This document shows positions 45,655 through 55,710 of a DNA stretch of 64,000 bases, piece after piece. Numbering within the stretch: the stretch's first letter is position 1; each line of letters starts with the position of its first letter. The position numbers and the translations under genes are program-made. Below the pieces are notes generated by a model, which did not search any database, had not been told where the DNA came from, and saw nothing but the letters and a program-made list of their open reading frames with translations. This DNA comes from JABDMH01 sp965223165. GTDB lineage: Bacteria; Bacteroidota; Bacteroidia; Chitinophagales; Saprospiraceae. The stretch is taken from assembly GCA_965223165.1 (NCBI GenBank), contig CBDCVQ010000001.1, positions 159,089-223,088 on the forward strand. Direction: 5' to 3'.

Positions 45655-48066
45655 CTATTTAAATTGTAATGCGTATAACTTGCTGCCTCGCATGCGGAAG
45701 ACCAATCGCAACTCCCTTCCCGCCAAGTGAGCAATGTCGAATCCATGCGTCCACTCCACTGGCGTCTCAATAAAATCCCCATTGACATAGATGCAGTCGT
45801 CAACCCCGTATCCAGCAATGGGATTTCCTTGTGGGTCCTCAAAACCGATTTGCACATACCCGGCCGCATCTGTGTCTACATTGAGAAAAAGACCTTGGCC
45901 GGCAAAGGTGAACACCCGTGATCGGACCGTCACTTCTCGATCGTAGGGACTGTCCATCGAGACAAATCCATCCAGCCGCTGCACGACCCGATACACGCCG
46001 CGCCCGGCTGCCGATTTCTGCCAGGGAGAATGGTAGTAATCTTCGCCAAAATAATATTGCCAGATCTCGTCGCCCCGTATCACCATACCGTGGGCCAGGT
46101 AGGCTGTGACCACGTCATGGCCGGCATGTGCTCCGATGCCCACATAGGCCGGACGGTACTTGCGAGTCCAGTGGATTCCGTCCCGACTGACAGCCACCTG
46201 TGTCTCCAGAGGTCCTGAGCCCAATCCCCGCTCCTCGTCCATAAGCGTCAAGCGCGTCGGAGGTCCGTCCTCTTCATAGTGGAAATAGACGATGGGAAAC
46301 GCCAGATACGTGTCTGGTGCCCCTGGATATTTCATGGCTTTGGAGACGTAAATATCCGTACCGATGGGATCTGCGTCGGTGGGTCTGAATTTCAACGGAA
46401 ACTCCAGTCCGAGGCCTCCCGGGGTGAGCGGGCCATTGTCCAAAAACCATGGCTGTGGTTCCCGCAAAATCAAGGTATCCGAGGCGGCCTGGTAATCGGC
46501 CTGATTAAGCTTGGCATACGCGACCGGCTGGCTGATATCCTCCATCTCGGTAAGCACGGTGCCGCGCAGCGTAGCCCCAGCCGGCGTCGCCTGCATATCC
46601 GTACGATGGTAAGCCACGTACCTGCCGCGCTGCTCATCGTAGAAGGTGCAGGACTGCGACCCGGAGCGGAAAGGGACGATTGCCGTACGTTGGCGCGTCC
46701 ATTGAAATCCATCCGGTGACGTGTAGAGGTATATACCTCGCCGATTAAAATCGGTCAGAAATTTGAATTTTGATTGGGCAGGTGCTGCGGGATCGATAAA
46801 GGGTGTGCCCATGCCCCCATTGATCTCATCAATGACAATATTGCGACGGCCTTCCACGGTGCGGCCCAGGTCGGGTGCGACAAAATGTACGCCATCCGTC
46901 GACGTGTGCACGGCGAGATAATCCCTTTCTACAGAATTGTAGATCCGGATGACCCCCTGCTCATCTTCCAACACAGTCAGATGCTTGCGAAAAGGCCCTT
47001 GAATATCGCCGATGACTTGTTCGGCCTTTTTGGGAGGATTGACATTAAATTTCAAGAGCTCGGGGGATTCGAGAAAAGCCCCGTCGATGAAAAGGTGCTT
47101 GCGTCGACCCAGCGAAATAGGTCCCTCGCTCCCGCGGTCAAATAGCAAGGGCTCCGTCACGGGCCGCGCAGGCACTTCCTCCATTTTCGACGCATAACTC
47201 TCTGGCGGATCAAACCCGGACCGGTATTTTTGGCCGGCATAAAAATGAAGCTCATCCAGTTTTCCGGGCAGTCGCTGAGACCAATTGCCGGCACGAGCTA
47301 GACTCAGGTAGGCTTCGTCGGAGGGTGCGAGCGACTTTAGCTTGGCCCTGGATCGGTGCATGACCCGACCGTCCCGATAATAGGTGATCCGGTTTTTGCC
47401 CGCATCGTGTACGAGCGCATGATGGCTCCACTGTCCTTGTTTGACTGGGGATCCCCCTTGCAGGGGAAAAAATAATTTGCTTGCTGTCGCAGCATTTTCC
47501 AGGATAAAATGAGTCTGTCTTCTGCTGAGTGACAGTCGCGTGACCGCTCCATCCGCTCGTAATGGCCCACGACCCAGTTCGAATACCACTCCCGGTGCTC
47601 CCAAATGCTCATCGATCAGGAGCCAGAACTCCACCGTCCAATCAAAGGCTCCCAAATTTAATTTTGTCTCCAGCGCATTGGCAAATCCCACTTGCTTACG
47701 CAAATGATTTTCTCCACTGCACATCAATCCGGCGAAAAAGGCATTGCGCCAGTTCATGGGCTCTGCGGTGCGTCCGGGAGGAATGGCCATCGTCGCCATG
47801 CCAAATCTTTCGTCGCCCTCTGGCAGATCCAAGTCTCCATATCCCTGCGTAGATAGGGCATGCCCAAATCTGCCCGGGGCCAAAGAGCCTCCCCGCCCAA
47901 GCACCAGTGGATAGTCAAGGGGTCCGTGATCGGCCAGGACGTGGCTTGGATACAGACTCATCGATTCGTCAAAGAGCCACAGTGCCACTGTCTGTGCATG
48001 CACAGAACCGAGAGGACAGCCAAGGGAGACGATGGCCAGAAGACATATGCTGCACAGGCTCCTCAT
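45655..48066 (-). CDS. LamG/beta-propeller secreted protein, copy 2
   Basis: The 803-aa paralogue of the 43201 gene lies 15 bp upstream of it. Signal peptide LGCPLGSVHAQ; LamG-like part with FDWTVEFWLLIDE; propeller part with FRKHLTVLEDEQGVIRIYNS, YLYTSPDGFQWTRQRTAI and VSRDGIHWTRKYRPAYVG; C-terminal sandwich ending RLVFRMRGSKLYALQFK. It has no transmembrane anchor or lipobox, so it is periplasmic or secreted. The tandem pair suggests two related linkages or substrates. Confidence 0.78.
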   Translation of the reverse strand: MRSLCSICLLAIVSLGCPLGSVHAQTVALWLFDESMSLYPSHVLADHGPLDYPLVLGRGGSLAPGRFGHALSTQGYGDLDLPEGDERFGMATMAIPPGRTAEPMNWRNAFFAGLMCSGENHLRKQVGFANALETKLNLGAFDWTVEFWLLIDEHLGAPGVVFELGRGPLRADGAVTRLSLSRRQTHFILENAATASKLFFPLQGGSPVKQGQWSHHALVHDAGKNRITYYRDGRVMHRSRAKLKSLAPSDEAYLSLARAGNWSQRLPGKLDELHFYAGQKYRSGFDPPESYASKMEEVPARPVTEPLLFDRGSEGPISLGRRKHLFIDGAFLESPELLKFNVNPPKKAEQVIGDIQGPFRKHLTVLEDEQGVIRIYNSVERDYLAVHTSTDGVHFVAPDLGRTVEGRRNIVIDEINGGMGTPFIDPAAPAQSKFKFLTDFNRRGIYLYTSPDGFQWTRQRTAIVPFRSGSQSCTFYDEQRGRYVAYHRTDMQATPAGATLRGTVLTEMEDISQPVAYAKLNQADYQAASDTLILREPQPWFLDNGPLTPGGLGLEFPLKFRPTDADPIGTDIYVSKAMKYPGAPDTYLAFPIVYFHYEEDGPPTRLTLMDEERGLGSGPLETQVAVSRDGIHWTRKYRPAYVGIGAHAGHDVVTAYLAHGMVIRGDEIWQYYFGEDYYHSPWQKSAAGRGVYRVVQRLDGFVSMDSPYDREVTVRSRVFTFAGQGLFLNVDTDAAGYVQIGFEDPQGNPIAGYGVDDCIYVNGDFIETPVEWTHGFDIAHLAGRELRLVFRMRGSKLYALQFK

Positions 48067-48074
48067 CGGTTATA

Positions 48075-48941
48075 TCATTCGCCGACTTCGGCGCTTCCCG
48101 CCTTCCACCTGGCAGACCTAGCCTCAGAAATCCGCTCATAATGCCCGACAAAACTGGCATCGGTCGGATCATCCACCAAACTGTTTAGGCATAAATATGT
48201 TAGCGGCTCGTCGCCAGTGATCGTCGTATGTGGGGTATTTCTTGGTATATATATCAAATCTCCGGGCTTGACCGCTGTGCGCGCATCGCCTATCATGATC
48301 TCCCCCCGGCCCTCCAGAATAAAAAAGGACTGCTCCTTCTCCGGATGACTTACCACTGCACCTCGGCTATGGGGAGGCCAGCCGATCTCCAGCAGCTCAC
48401 ATTTGTTGGTCTCGATACGGTCCAGCAATAATCTAGCCCGATTGGATCCAAATTCATACGTCTTGCCAAAATCCAAGTTGGGAAAATACCGTGGAGAAAA
48501 ATTTGGCTTTTCCGCATCGTCGATGCCTGAATCCTGCGATTCCGCCTGCTGCTTGCGCGTCAATTTCACTTTTTCGATATGCTCGGCAAAGGATGCCGAT
48601 CCATTGCCCTGTCTTTGCGTGAAAATATTGAGCAATAAATAACTAAGGGTACTGTGCTCGTCGGTGGTGGTCTGGTGCAGCGCATTGGCCGGCACGTAAA
48701 ACAGGCTCCCCGGCAGGGCCACATGGGCGGTATCTTCAAACCAGACCTGACCTCGCCCCTCGGTCACATAAAAGATCTGGTCTTTGTCCGGATGACGATG
48801 GGGTGGCCCCAATAGATCGGAGGTCCATACATTGTGCCCAATCTCCGTAAACTCGGACTCGCTTCGGTCTAGCAGGACCGTAATTTTATTCAGGCCGGCG
48901 ACATCCAGCTGCTCGCCTTCTTTGTAATGTCTCTTTATCAT
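48075..48941 (-). CDS. Bicupin, cytosolic
   Basis: The 288-aa protein has two cupin domains. Cupin 1 (about 30-110) has the metal motif PPHRHPDKDQ, then GRGQVWF and FYVPANALHQ; cupin 2 (about 190-270) has HSRGAVVSHPEKEQ, GRGEIMI and IYIPRNTPHTT. No signal peptide is seen. Two-domain cupins include oxalate decarboxylases, quercetinases and sugar isomerases such as KduI-like enzymes; none fits clearly. In this locus an isomerase or ring-opening step on an acid sugar is plausible, but that is inference. Confidence 0.8.
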   Translation of the reverse strand: MIKRHYKEGEQLDVAGLNKITVLLDRSESEFTEIGHNVWTSDLLGPPHRHPDKDQIFYVTEGRGQVWFEDTAHVALPGSLFYVPANALHQTTTDEHSTLSYLLLNIFTQRQGNGSASFAEHIEKVKLTRKQQAESQDSGIDDAEKPNFSPRYFPNLDFGKTYEFGSNRARLLLDRIETNKCELLEIGWPPHSRGAVVSHPEKEQSFFILEGRGEIMIGDARTAVKPGDLIYIPRNTPHTTITGDEPLTYLCLNSLVDDPTDASFVGHYERISEARSARWKAGSAEVGE

Positions 48942-48945
48942 CTTG

Positions 48946-50925
48946 CTAGTTGATCTTCTTTATTTGGATATTATCCAGCCAATAGATATTGGGCTGTTTT
49001 TTGATGCCCGGTGCCGGCACGTCTTCGATGGTCAGTCCTCCATTGGCCGGCCCACCCACAGTGGAGAAAATCGGATCGGTAAATCCCCGGTACGGTCCCG
49101 TGCGAAAAACCAATCTTTCGACGCTCTCTACCGGTTCGGCTAGCTCCATACCCGCTCGACCCAAGGCCCCATTGTAAAACGCGTCGTAAGTCCCGGCATC
49201 CACATCAATCACCAACCGGATATTATTCCAGCGTCCTTCGTGAAAGGGGATCGGATCCGTGTCCAGTCGATGGCGGTCAAACATGAGCCACTCATTCTCG
49301 ATACGCAGCCGAATGGGCCGGCTACTGCGTTGGTCTTGCACCTCGATCTCCAAGGCATGGCCCTGCTGGTTGGACACCATGTGTAGGTCAAAACTGATTT
49401 CGATATTTTTTCCTCCGGCAAAGATTCGCTCGATCTTGGCATAGTCGTAAGGGTCTTCGTCACGTAATTCGAGGTACCTATTGCCCGAGACCGGATCATG
49501 TAGAATCGCTGTGGGAGCCCATAGGGGGAGATAAAGATTCCAGCGCTTCATCTGGTCGATCGATTGGAGCTGCTCAAAATCTTCGTGGACGTCTTCCTCT
49601 TCCTTGCCCCGGATGGGCACGGTGATCTTTGACACCCATATATCCTCTTTGTTGACGCTGTAGGTGACCCAGAGATCATCGCCTGGCGGATTGCCATTGC
49701 CCTCGACGATCCCCCGAAAATACTGGGTGCCCTGACGCTTGTGAATCCCCTGGTATCGACGCACGGGTACCTCTCCATTGACACAATACATCTGATCGTA
49801 GCTATGCCCGTCTGGCGAGGTCATGACGACCATCGGATACCGATTTCTAAATCCTGCGGAGTGATCATGCACCAGCGCATAGGTGCCGTCATCCACTCGC
49901 TGCCCCCACACCTTCGCACCTGTCGTGTTGAGTGTCTTATTGCGGGTGAAGGGTGTCCAAGTTTGTCCTTCGTCACTACTTAGGGCCGACCATTGATTTT
50001 TCCAAATTCCCACAACTACTCCATCCGGTCGATGATAATAGCTCAATGCCTTGCCGGCTCCTCGAGAGGTGGTGACCGTTTCAGAAAAATAAGCGGCCCC
50101 CTCCGCATCTCCCGGGTCGACGGTATAAAATCCATCTTTGCCCCGGTCTTCTTCCCACCACTGCAGGGTCACGAGTTTGTCCGCGAGTAACGATCGGCAA
50201 GCAGAAAGAAATCCCTGATCCGGGCTGTCCGTGTAGAAAGGGAAATTGGTATTATGCTCATCAAAACCCACGTGCCCATTGTACCGGATAAAGTAGACGG
50301 GACCAAAGGTGCCGTCCGCCTTGATCTCACGCACCACCCGGCCCAGGCCCTGCCCCGCATTCGGCGAGTGTCGTGGCGTAATGCAATAACTGTAAAATCC
50401 CAGGGCCAGCAGCCGGTTATTCGGTGCCACGTAAAAACCCATGCGCTGATGCATCACGGCTTTGGTACCGGCTTCGATCACCACTTTGCCGTCCCGCTTG
50501 ATCTCGGGCAGATCATACATAGGAAAAAGGGTGCGTGGATTGGTCCAAGTACGACCATCCTGCGACGTCATCAGCAGGATGCGCGTCGGGGGCGTGTGCT
50601 CCTGAAACTCGCCGGCCAGATACTGGAGATAAAAGGCACTGTTCCAATACGCCAGATAGGGCTGGTGATTGTAGGTCCACCCCTTGGCGGCTCCCACTTC
50701 GGGAGGATTGTTGCGGTTGGAGCGCATGGCCTGGATATTGTGCACGCCCAAGATGTGTGGCAGTCGGCCGTCAAAGTGGGTCGCAGCCGGCTCCAGTCCT
50801 CCGGTATAAATGATCGGCTCCTTCTTGGTCTCCTCCAGGGAGGGCGGCATTTTCTGAGCCTCGGACGGGAATACGCAGGCCATCAGACTCATCGATATTA
50901 TTAGCCATCTCATATATTTCATCAT
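48946..50925 (-). CDS. BNR-repeat (BNR_4) secreted protein, possible polysaccharide lyase
   Basis: From ATG 50925 the protein is 659 aa with a signal peptide (LIISMSLMACVFPSEAQ). The frame extends to 50961 inside the symporter gene, but that start lacks a signal. A seven-bladed propeller-like region (50-460) includes PEVGAAKGWTYNHQPYLAYW, DEHNTNFPFYTDSPDQGFLS and the Asp-box SSDEGQTW. A C-terminal LamG-like domain (about 475-650) follows. BNR_4 proteins include ulvan lyases of PL24/PL25, so cleavage of a uronic-acid-containing sulfated glycan is possible. The catalytic residues cannot be set by eye. Confidence 0.75.
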   Translation of the reverse strand: MMKYMRWLIISMSLMACVFPSEAQKMPPSLEETKKEPIIYTGGLEPAATHFDGRLPHILGVHNIQAMRSNRNNPPEVGAAKGWTYNHQPYLAYWNSAFYLQYLAGEFQEHTPPTRILLMTSQDGRTWTNPRTLFPMYDLPEIKRDGKVVIEAGTKAVMHQRMGFYVAPNNRLLALGFYSYCITPRHSPNAGQGLGRVVREIKADGTFGPVYFIRYNGHVGFDEHNTNFPFYTDSPDQGFLSACRSLLADKLVTLQWWEEDRGKDGFYTVDPGDAEGAAYFSETVTTSRGAGKALSYYHRPDGVVVGIWKNQWSALSSDEGQTWTPFTRNKTLNTTGAKVWGQRVDDGTYALVHDHSAGFRNRYPMVVMTSPDGHSYDQMYCVNGEVPVRRYQGIHKRQGTQYFRGIVEGNGNPPGDDLWVTYSVNKEDIWVSKITVPIRGKEEEDVHEDFEQLQSIDQMKRWNLYLPLWAPTAILHDPVSGNRYLELRDEDPYDYAKIERIFAGGKNIEISFDLHMVSNQQGHALEIEVQDQRSSRPIRLRIENEWLMFDRHRLDTDPIPFHEGRWNNIRLVIDVDAGTYDAFYNGALGRAGMELAEPVESVERLVFRTGPYRGFTDPIFSTVGGPANGGLTIEDVPAPGIKKQPNIYWLDNIQIKKIN

Positions 50926-50933
50926 TCGCTGGA

Positions 50934-52490
50934 TTAGGTAGTTGCCCGGTTTTTCCGCCATCCGTAATAGGTCAGGTTTTCGTCGATGGGTTTGCCCTTA
51001 AATAATAGACTGGCTAAATATCCCACTACAAAAAGCACGATGTGACTATAGACGCCGAGCATATATTTGTGATGCTTAAAATTCCAATCGCCCAGGTCGA
51101 GCAACAGCCTTTTATTGTCGATGCCAATCGGTGTGGACGTCAATAACGCATAGGCCGTATAAAGTACGCAGGCCGCGATGCCAATGTACAGCCCCTGCTT
51201 ATTGGCGCGACGGCTGAAGAGTCCGAGCAAGAAGATACCGACAATACCGCCAGAAAAGATGGCATACAAAGTGAAAATAATACCAAGCACGCCCTTATTA
51301 CCCGCCGACACGTAGAGGTTGGCTACAAAAATGGCCAGCAGACCGGAAATCACCACAAAAATCCTACCCATGCGTAGCTGCTGGGCTTCGGTGCTGTCGG
51401 GACGAAAGCGCTTATAGTAATCTTCCACCCCGATAGCCGATAGGCAATTGAGATCGGAATCCAGGCTGGAAATAGCCGCCGCGATAAGGGCGGAGAGTAT
51501 GAGGCCGACCAACCCTACCGGCATTTTGGTCATAATAAAATGGGGAAATACAGCGTCGGACTTCATGCCCTCGGGTAGTGCATCGGGACTCAGTTGGTAG
51601 TAGGCAAATAGCGCGGTGCCAATAAACATAAATAGAGCCCACACTGGGACGCTGAGTAACACTCCGATCAAGGATGCCTTAATTGCTTCCTTATCAGATT
51701 TTGCCGCCAAGTACCGCTGCACGATTGTCTGATCCGTGCCATATTTTTGAATGGCATAAAAGACACCGTTTAATGCCATGACAATAAACGTCAGGTTGAC
51801 AAAATCCATATCGTAGGGGCCAAAGCCGACACGTCCATTTTCTACCGCCACATTCCAGACGGCTCCCGGCCCACCCGGCACAGAAAACAGTAGTATGCCC
51901 AGGGTAATCAGTCCACCGATGATGAGCAAAAAACCCTGTATAACGTCGAGCCAGATCACGGCCTCAATGCCGCCGAGCAATGTGAGTAGTATCACCGCCA
52001 GGCCTAAAAACCAGATGACCGTCGTGGTGGGTATGCCCATCATACTGCTGAGCGCCAAGGCCAACAAGTAAAACACGGTGCCCATTTTTGAGAAGTGGAC
52101 CAGGATAAATCCCAAGGAACTGTACAACCGGGCAAAAAATCCAAATCGCTGCTCAAAGTATTCATAGGCGCTGAGGTTGATGACCTTGCGGTACAACGGC
52201 ACGATAAATCCGATCATCAAAAGCAGGACAATGGGGACCATAAGCCCCTGCACCAGTCGGATCCAGTTGGTCGAAAACCCCTCCCCGGGATACGCCAGGA
52301 AAGTAATGCTGCTGATGAGGGTGGCCAAAATTGACATCCCGATGGCCCACGATGGAATGGATCCCCCCGCCTTGAAATACTGAGAGGTGTCCACTTGCTT
52401 TTTCGAAAATTTAAATCCGATCCACAATGACACCACCAGGGTAGCAATAATGATGAGGTAGTCGACTAGATGCAGATGGTTTGCTTCCAT
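50934..52490 (-). CDS. Sodium/solute symporter (SSS family)
   Basis: The 518-aa protein has 13-14 membrane helices. Typical SSS marks include a periplasmic N-terminus, FKAGGSIPSWAIGMSILATLISS with the sodium-site Ser, GGIEAVIWLDVIQG, KYGTDQTIVQRYLAAKS and ALIAAAISSLDSDLNCLS. It would bring the released sugar acid or oligomer across the inner membrane with Na+. It lies 12 bp after the kinase gene and 8 bp before the BNR gene, inside the locus. Confidence 0.93.
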   Translation of the reverse strand: MEANHLHLVDYLIIIATLVVSLWIGFKFSKKQVDTSQYFKAGGSIPSWAIGMSILATLISSITFLAYPGEGFSTNWIRLVQGLMVPIVLLLMIGFIVPLYRKVINLSAYEYFEQRFGFFARLYSSLGFILVHFSKMGTVFYLLALALSSMMGIPTTTVIWFLGLAVILLTLLGGIEAVIWLDVIQGFLLIIGGLITLGILLFSVPGGPGAVWNVAVENGRVGFGPYDMDFVNLTFIVMALNGVFYAIQKYGTDQTIVQRYLAAKSDKEAIKASLIGVLLSVPVWALFMFIGTALFAYYQLSPDALPEGMKSDAVFPHFIMTKMPVGLVGLILSALIAAAISSLDSDLNCLSAIGVEDYYKRFRPDSTEAQQLRMGRIFVVISGLLAIFVANLYVSAGNKGVLGIIFTLYAIFSGGIVGIFLLGLFSRRANKQGLYIGIAACVLYTAYALLTSTPIGIDNKRLLLDLGDWNFKHHKYMLGVYSHIVLFVVGYLASLLFKGKPIDENLTYYGWRKNRATT

Positions 52491-52502
52491 GGCTGATGCT
52501 TG

Positions 52503-53663
52503 TTAATCATTGTTGATGGTGGTCGGCCAGATGTGCTCGGGCCAGTGATAACTTCCTGGCTTCATTGTAAGGTGCATCCCCGGATATTTCTGGGCCCTCA
52601 TCCGCGTGACGCCGCGAGATAATTCTTGCAAGGGGTAGAGCTTTTTCACCTCTAGACCTTCCAAGACGGCAAAGGAAGTCGCGCCTCCCTCCACAAATAT
52701 TTCTTCCATGGGCTGGGCATCGACTGCGCCGCGTACCGCCCGCGCCATAGCACCACGCAGGTGGGAGAAGTCCTGTTCTGGGAATCTTCTTTGGTGGTTG
52801 ATGCTGACCAAGACCTTTTCGCACTGCTCGAATCCCGTTTTTATCATATCCACCCAATCCTGCAACTCGGCTTCCGAATACTGAGGATTGCGAAAGATTT
52901 GGACGGGCATATTGGCCACATAAAGGCCATGAAACAGCGCCTGGCCATGTCGTTGCATCGCGTCGTGGTACTCGCTGCCATGCACAAAAAGCTGCCGGCG
53001 TCCCAGCACGGCCTTGACCATTTCTTTGGGCGATTCTTGCATGGACAGCTGTCGCAAAATCGCTGCGAAAAATTCGGCCCCACCGCTCAATGCCAGGTCT
53101 GGCCGCATCTGGCCGGCCCAGTACATTAAGTCCGCTTCTCCCCGGACATCTCCGATGAAGTTGTTGACACTATCCATCATTTGCCCCACTCGCAACGAGG
53201 TGGTGTTGGCTCGATAGGAAGGTGCAATAAGATGTAACACGTGGGCCGACTCGCTACCGTTTCTGCTGAAGGGGGTCTGCGAGACGGGGATTTGGTTGAC
53301 GAAATATTCCCCATTTACAATGGTCCGATGGAGACTGGGATTCGCGGGGACGATCAATGATCTCCTGGCCCCAAGTGCCTCTCGGAAGGATTCATTCTCT
53401 TCCATCACGTGGCCCCGAAGCACCGAGTCGATCTTCTTGTAGATCAGCCGGGGTTGCCCGGCGACCAGTCGACTGGCCACCTCCGATACGATTCGCACGG
53501 CCTGGCGAGACGATTTTGATCGGGTGTTGGTATTGACAATGAGCAGGTCGGACTCCTCGACTTCTCGCAGATCAGAGATGATCACAGATGACAGGCCAAA
53601 CTTGAGTCCAATTCCTCCAATCTCCGTGGCTCCCGTAAGGTCGTCAGCGATTACTACAATCAT
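52503..53663 (-). CDS. Four-carbon acid sugar kinase family (DUF1537/OtnK/DtnK)
   Basis: The 386-aa protein has the N-terminal VIADDLTGATEIGGIGLKFG and NPSLHRTIVNGEYFVNQ, and the C-terminal FVEGGATSFAVLEGLEVKKL and MKPGSYHWPEHIWP. Both halves of the family are present. Known members phosphorylate erythronate, threonate or related acids at O4 in an ATP-dependent reaction. The 4-bp overlap with pdxA matches the known D-threonate/D-erythronate route, in which a PdxA2 then oxidises and decarboxylates the 4-phosphate to dihydroxyacetone phosphate. The particular acid is not known here. Confidence 0.9.
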   Translation of the reverse strand: MIVVIADDLTGATEIGGIGLKFGLSSVIISDLREVEESDLLIVNTNTRSKSSRQAVRIVSEVASRLVAGQPRLIYKKIDSVLRGHVMEENESFREALGARRSLIVPANPSLHRTIVNGEYFVNQIPVSQTPFSRNGSESAHVLHLIAPSYRANTTSLRVGQMMDSVNNFIGDVRGEADLMYWAGQMRPDLALSGGAEFFAAILRQLSMQESPKEMVKAVLGRRQLFVHGSEYHDAMQRHGQALFHGLYVANMPVQIFRNPQYSEAELQDWVDMIKTGFEQCEKVLVSINHQRRFPEQDFSHLRGAMARAVRGAVDAQPMEEIFVEGGATSFAVLEGLEVKKLYPLQELSRGVTRMRAQKYPGMHLTMKPGSYHWPEHIWPTTINND

Positions 53664-54709
53664 GAGGCAGAAGGGTTTTTGGTCGACGGTTGCTCAAATA
53701 ACTTTATGGCATATTCGACGGCTAACTCCATGGCTTCCGCGCTGGCTATGCCCTGCCCGGCAATCTCCATGGCTGTCCCGTGATCCACCGACGTCCGTAT
53801 GATGGGCAGCCCCAAGGTGATATTGACCCCGCGCACCGACTGCATTTTTTCTTGTGCCTGATCCCACTGAAATCCAACGACCTTAAAGGGAATGTGCCCC
53901 TGATCGTGGTACATAGCTACACAACCATCGTAGTAGCCTCCAATCACCTTGGGAAATAGCGTGTCGGGCGGCACGGGTCCCGATGCATCAATGCCTCGGG
54001 CTCGAGCGTCTGCAATGGCAGGTATGATCTCAAGCGCTTCCTCCTCACCAAAAAGTCCTCCATCGCTCGCATGGGGATTGAGACCGGCCACCCCGATCCT
54101 CGGTTTATCGACGCCCAATCGTACACAGGCCTGGGCGAGCAATTCTATCGCGTCCAGGACCCGTGCTCGCTTGACCAAGTCACAGGCCTGCCTCAGGGAG
54201 ACATGGGTTGACACGTGGATCACACGCAGGTTGTCTTCCACGAGCAGCATGCCATATTTCTCAGTGTCGGTCAAGTCAGCGTAGATCTCCGTATGCCCCG
54301 CATAGGCATGTCCGGCAAGATTGATGGACTCCTTGTGGATGGGGCCCGTGACCGTGGCATCTACCGCCTCGGCCAGCGCCAGCTCGATGTTCCTTCGGAC
54401 CGCCGCAAAAGCCACCCGGCCATTTTCCGCTGCGATCGCCCCATACGAGAACCTTGCCGGATCCACACTGGCGACGGCCAGCACTTGAATCTCGTCCGGT
54501 CGATCTCCGATCTCGATAGGGTTATAGATAGTCCTAAGCGGGAAGTCCATATCCAGGTCCTTGCTCACCTTCCGCATCACCCAGGGATCTCCCAGGACCA
54601 CGGGGCGGCAACGCGCTTGCAATCGACCCGTGCGTAGTGCTTTAAGGCAGATTTCCGGACCTATGCCCGCCGGGTCACCCATGGATATGCCTATGATCGG
54701 TTTGTACAT
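53660..54709 (-). CDS. pdxA2: PdxA2-type 4-phospho-acid dehydrogenase
   Basis: The 349-aa protein belongs to the PdxA family of metal- and NAD-dependent decarboxylating dehydrogenases. It has ISMGDPAGIGPE, VTGPIHKESINLAGH with substrate-binding residues, GLNPHASDGGLFGEEE, MYHDQGHIPFK and RTSVDHGTAMEIAGQG, with metal-binding His in each of the last three. Beside a four-carbon acid sugar kinase it is best read as PdxA2, which converts 4-phospho-threonate/erythronate to DHAP plus CO2. It is less likely to be the pyridoxine-synthesis PdxA, because no other vitamin B6 gene is nearby. Confidence 0.9.
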   Translation of the reverse strand: MYKPIIGISMGDPAGIGPEICLKALRTGRLQARCRPVVLGDPWVMRKVSKDLDMDFPLRTIYNPIEIGDRPDEIQVLAVASVDPARFSYGAIAAENGRVAFAAVRRNIELALAEAVDATVTGPIHKESINLAGHAYAGHTEIYADLTDTEKYGMLLVEDNLRVIHVSTHVSLRQACDLVKRARVLDAIELLAQACVRLGVDKPRIGVAGLNPHASDGGLFGEEEALEIIPAIADARARGIDASGPVPPDTLFPKVIGGYYDGCVAMYHDQGHIPFKVVGFQWDQAQEKMQSVRGVNITLGLPIIRTSVDHGTAMEIAGQGIASAEAMELAVEYAIKLFEQPSTKNPSAS

Positions 54710-54719
54710 GCGAAAGCGC

Positions 54720-55649
54720 TTAGACTTCGATTTTCAGTGCGTGCTTCTCGACTAATTTTGCAAAATCGTCTTGGATTTTCGCTCGCATGGGCTCGGGCAC
54801 AGGCATCATCGGTGGAAGGACCTCCGCCGTGCAGATATGGTACAAAGAGCCTAAGTATTTTAGCAGCGGGATCGCTTCGCTCAGTAGCCTTCCCTGCTGA
54901 TAAAAAGCAGAGACTTCATCGCAGACCTGCTGATACCGGGCGGCATTTGCCCGGTCCCCATGCCCGATCAGCTCGATTACTTTCTTGTATTGCCCCGGCA
55001 GTAGATTGCCTGTACTCGGCACCGTACCATCGGCACCTCTCGACACGGCATCCATCGTTTTGGCGGCCCAGCCGATGACAAAAGAAAAGTCCGGTCGGTC
55101 AGCCCAAAGGTCCAGGTTCTCCTGCAGCCGCTGCTCTCCTCGCTCCGAATCCTTCAGGCCCACGATCCGCGGGTGCTCACTCAGGTGACGCACTACCTGC
55201 AACGGGATGGAGAGGTGTGTGGTCAGGGGAATGTTGTATATGAAAAGCGGCAGTGTAACGGCCTCAACCAAGGACTCAAAGTACTTTGTCATGTGCGATT
55301 CTCCCATCGGATAGTAGCTCGGCAGATGGGCCACCAGCACATCTACTCCCTGATCAGCCGCGTATTGACCGAGAGTGACCGTCTCCTCGTAACAGTTGGA
55401 AGAGATCCCCGCATATAGGGTGGTACGGCCCTGGCCATACCTGGTCACCAAGTCAATCAGCCGCTTCTTTTCCTGCATGGGCAGCGACTGCGACTCTCCG
55501 GTAGTACCCAGGATAAACGGATAGGTCTCCGTCCGAATAAATGAGGTGATCAGTTTTTCTACGGCCCCTTCGTCGATCTGGTGCCGATCCGTGACCGGGC
55601 TGATCATTGGGACAATTACGCCACTATATCTCTTATCTGCTTTGTTCAA
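54720..55649 (-). CDS. DapA/NAL-family class I aldolase or lyase
   Basis: The 309-aa TIM barrel has GTTGESQSL, the catalytic Tyr in FIYNIPL and the Schiff-base Lys in GLKDSERG. The DapA superfamily covers dihydrodipicolinate synthase, N-acetylneuraminate lyase, KDG aldolase and 5-keto-4-deoxy-glucarate dehydratase. In a catabolic locus it would release pyruvate from a 2-keto-3-deoxy acid or act on a keto-deoxy-glucarate; it is not likely to be the lysine-synthesis enzyme. It lies 10 bp before pdxA2. Confidence 0.87.
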   Translation of the reverse strand: MNKADKRYSGVIVPMISPVTDRHQIDEGAVEKLITSFIRTETYPFILGTTGESQSLPMQEKKRLIDLVTRYGQGRTTLYAGISSNCYEETVTLGQYAADQGVDVLVAHLPSYYPMGESHMTKYFESLVEAVTLPLFIYNIPLTTHLSIPLQVVRHLSEHPRIVGLKDSERGEQRLQENLDLWADRPDFSFVIGWAAKTMDAVSRGADGTVPSTGNLLPGQYKKVIELIGHGDRANAARYQQVCDEVSAFYQQGRLLSEAIPLLKYLGSLYHICTAEVLPPMMPVPEPMRAKIQDDFAKLVEKHALKIEV

Positions 55650-55710
55650 ATCGGGCTGTACTACGATACCTTAAAATATTGTTTAGCTACCATCTTTTGG
55701 GCATGCCCAT

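Noticed and set aside
53660..54709. PdxA of vitamin B6 synthesis
   Set aside because: The gene overlaps a four-carbon acid sugar kinase and sits in a catabolic locus; no other B6 gene is near.
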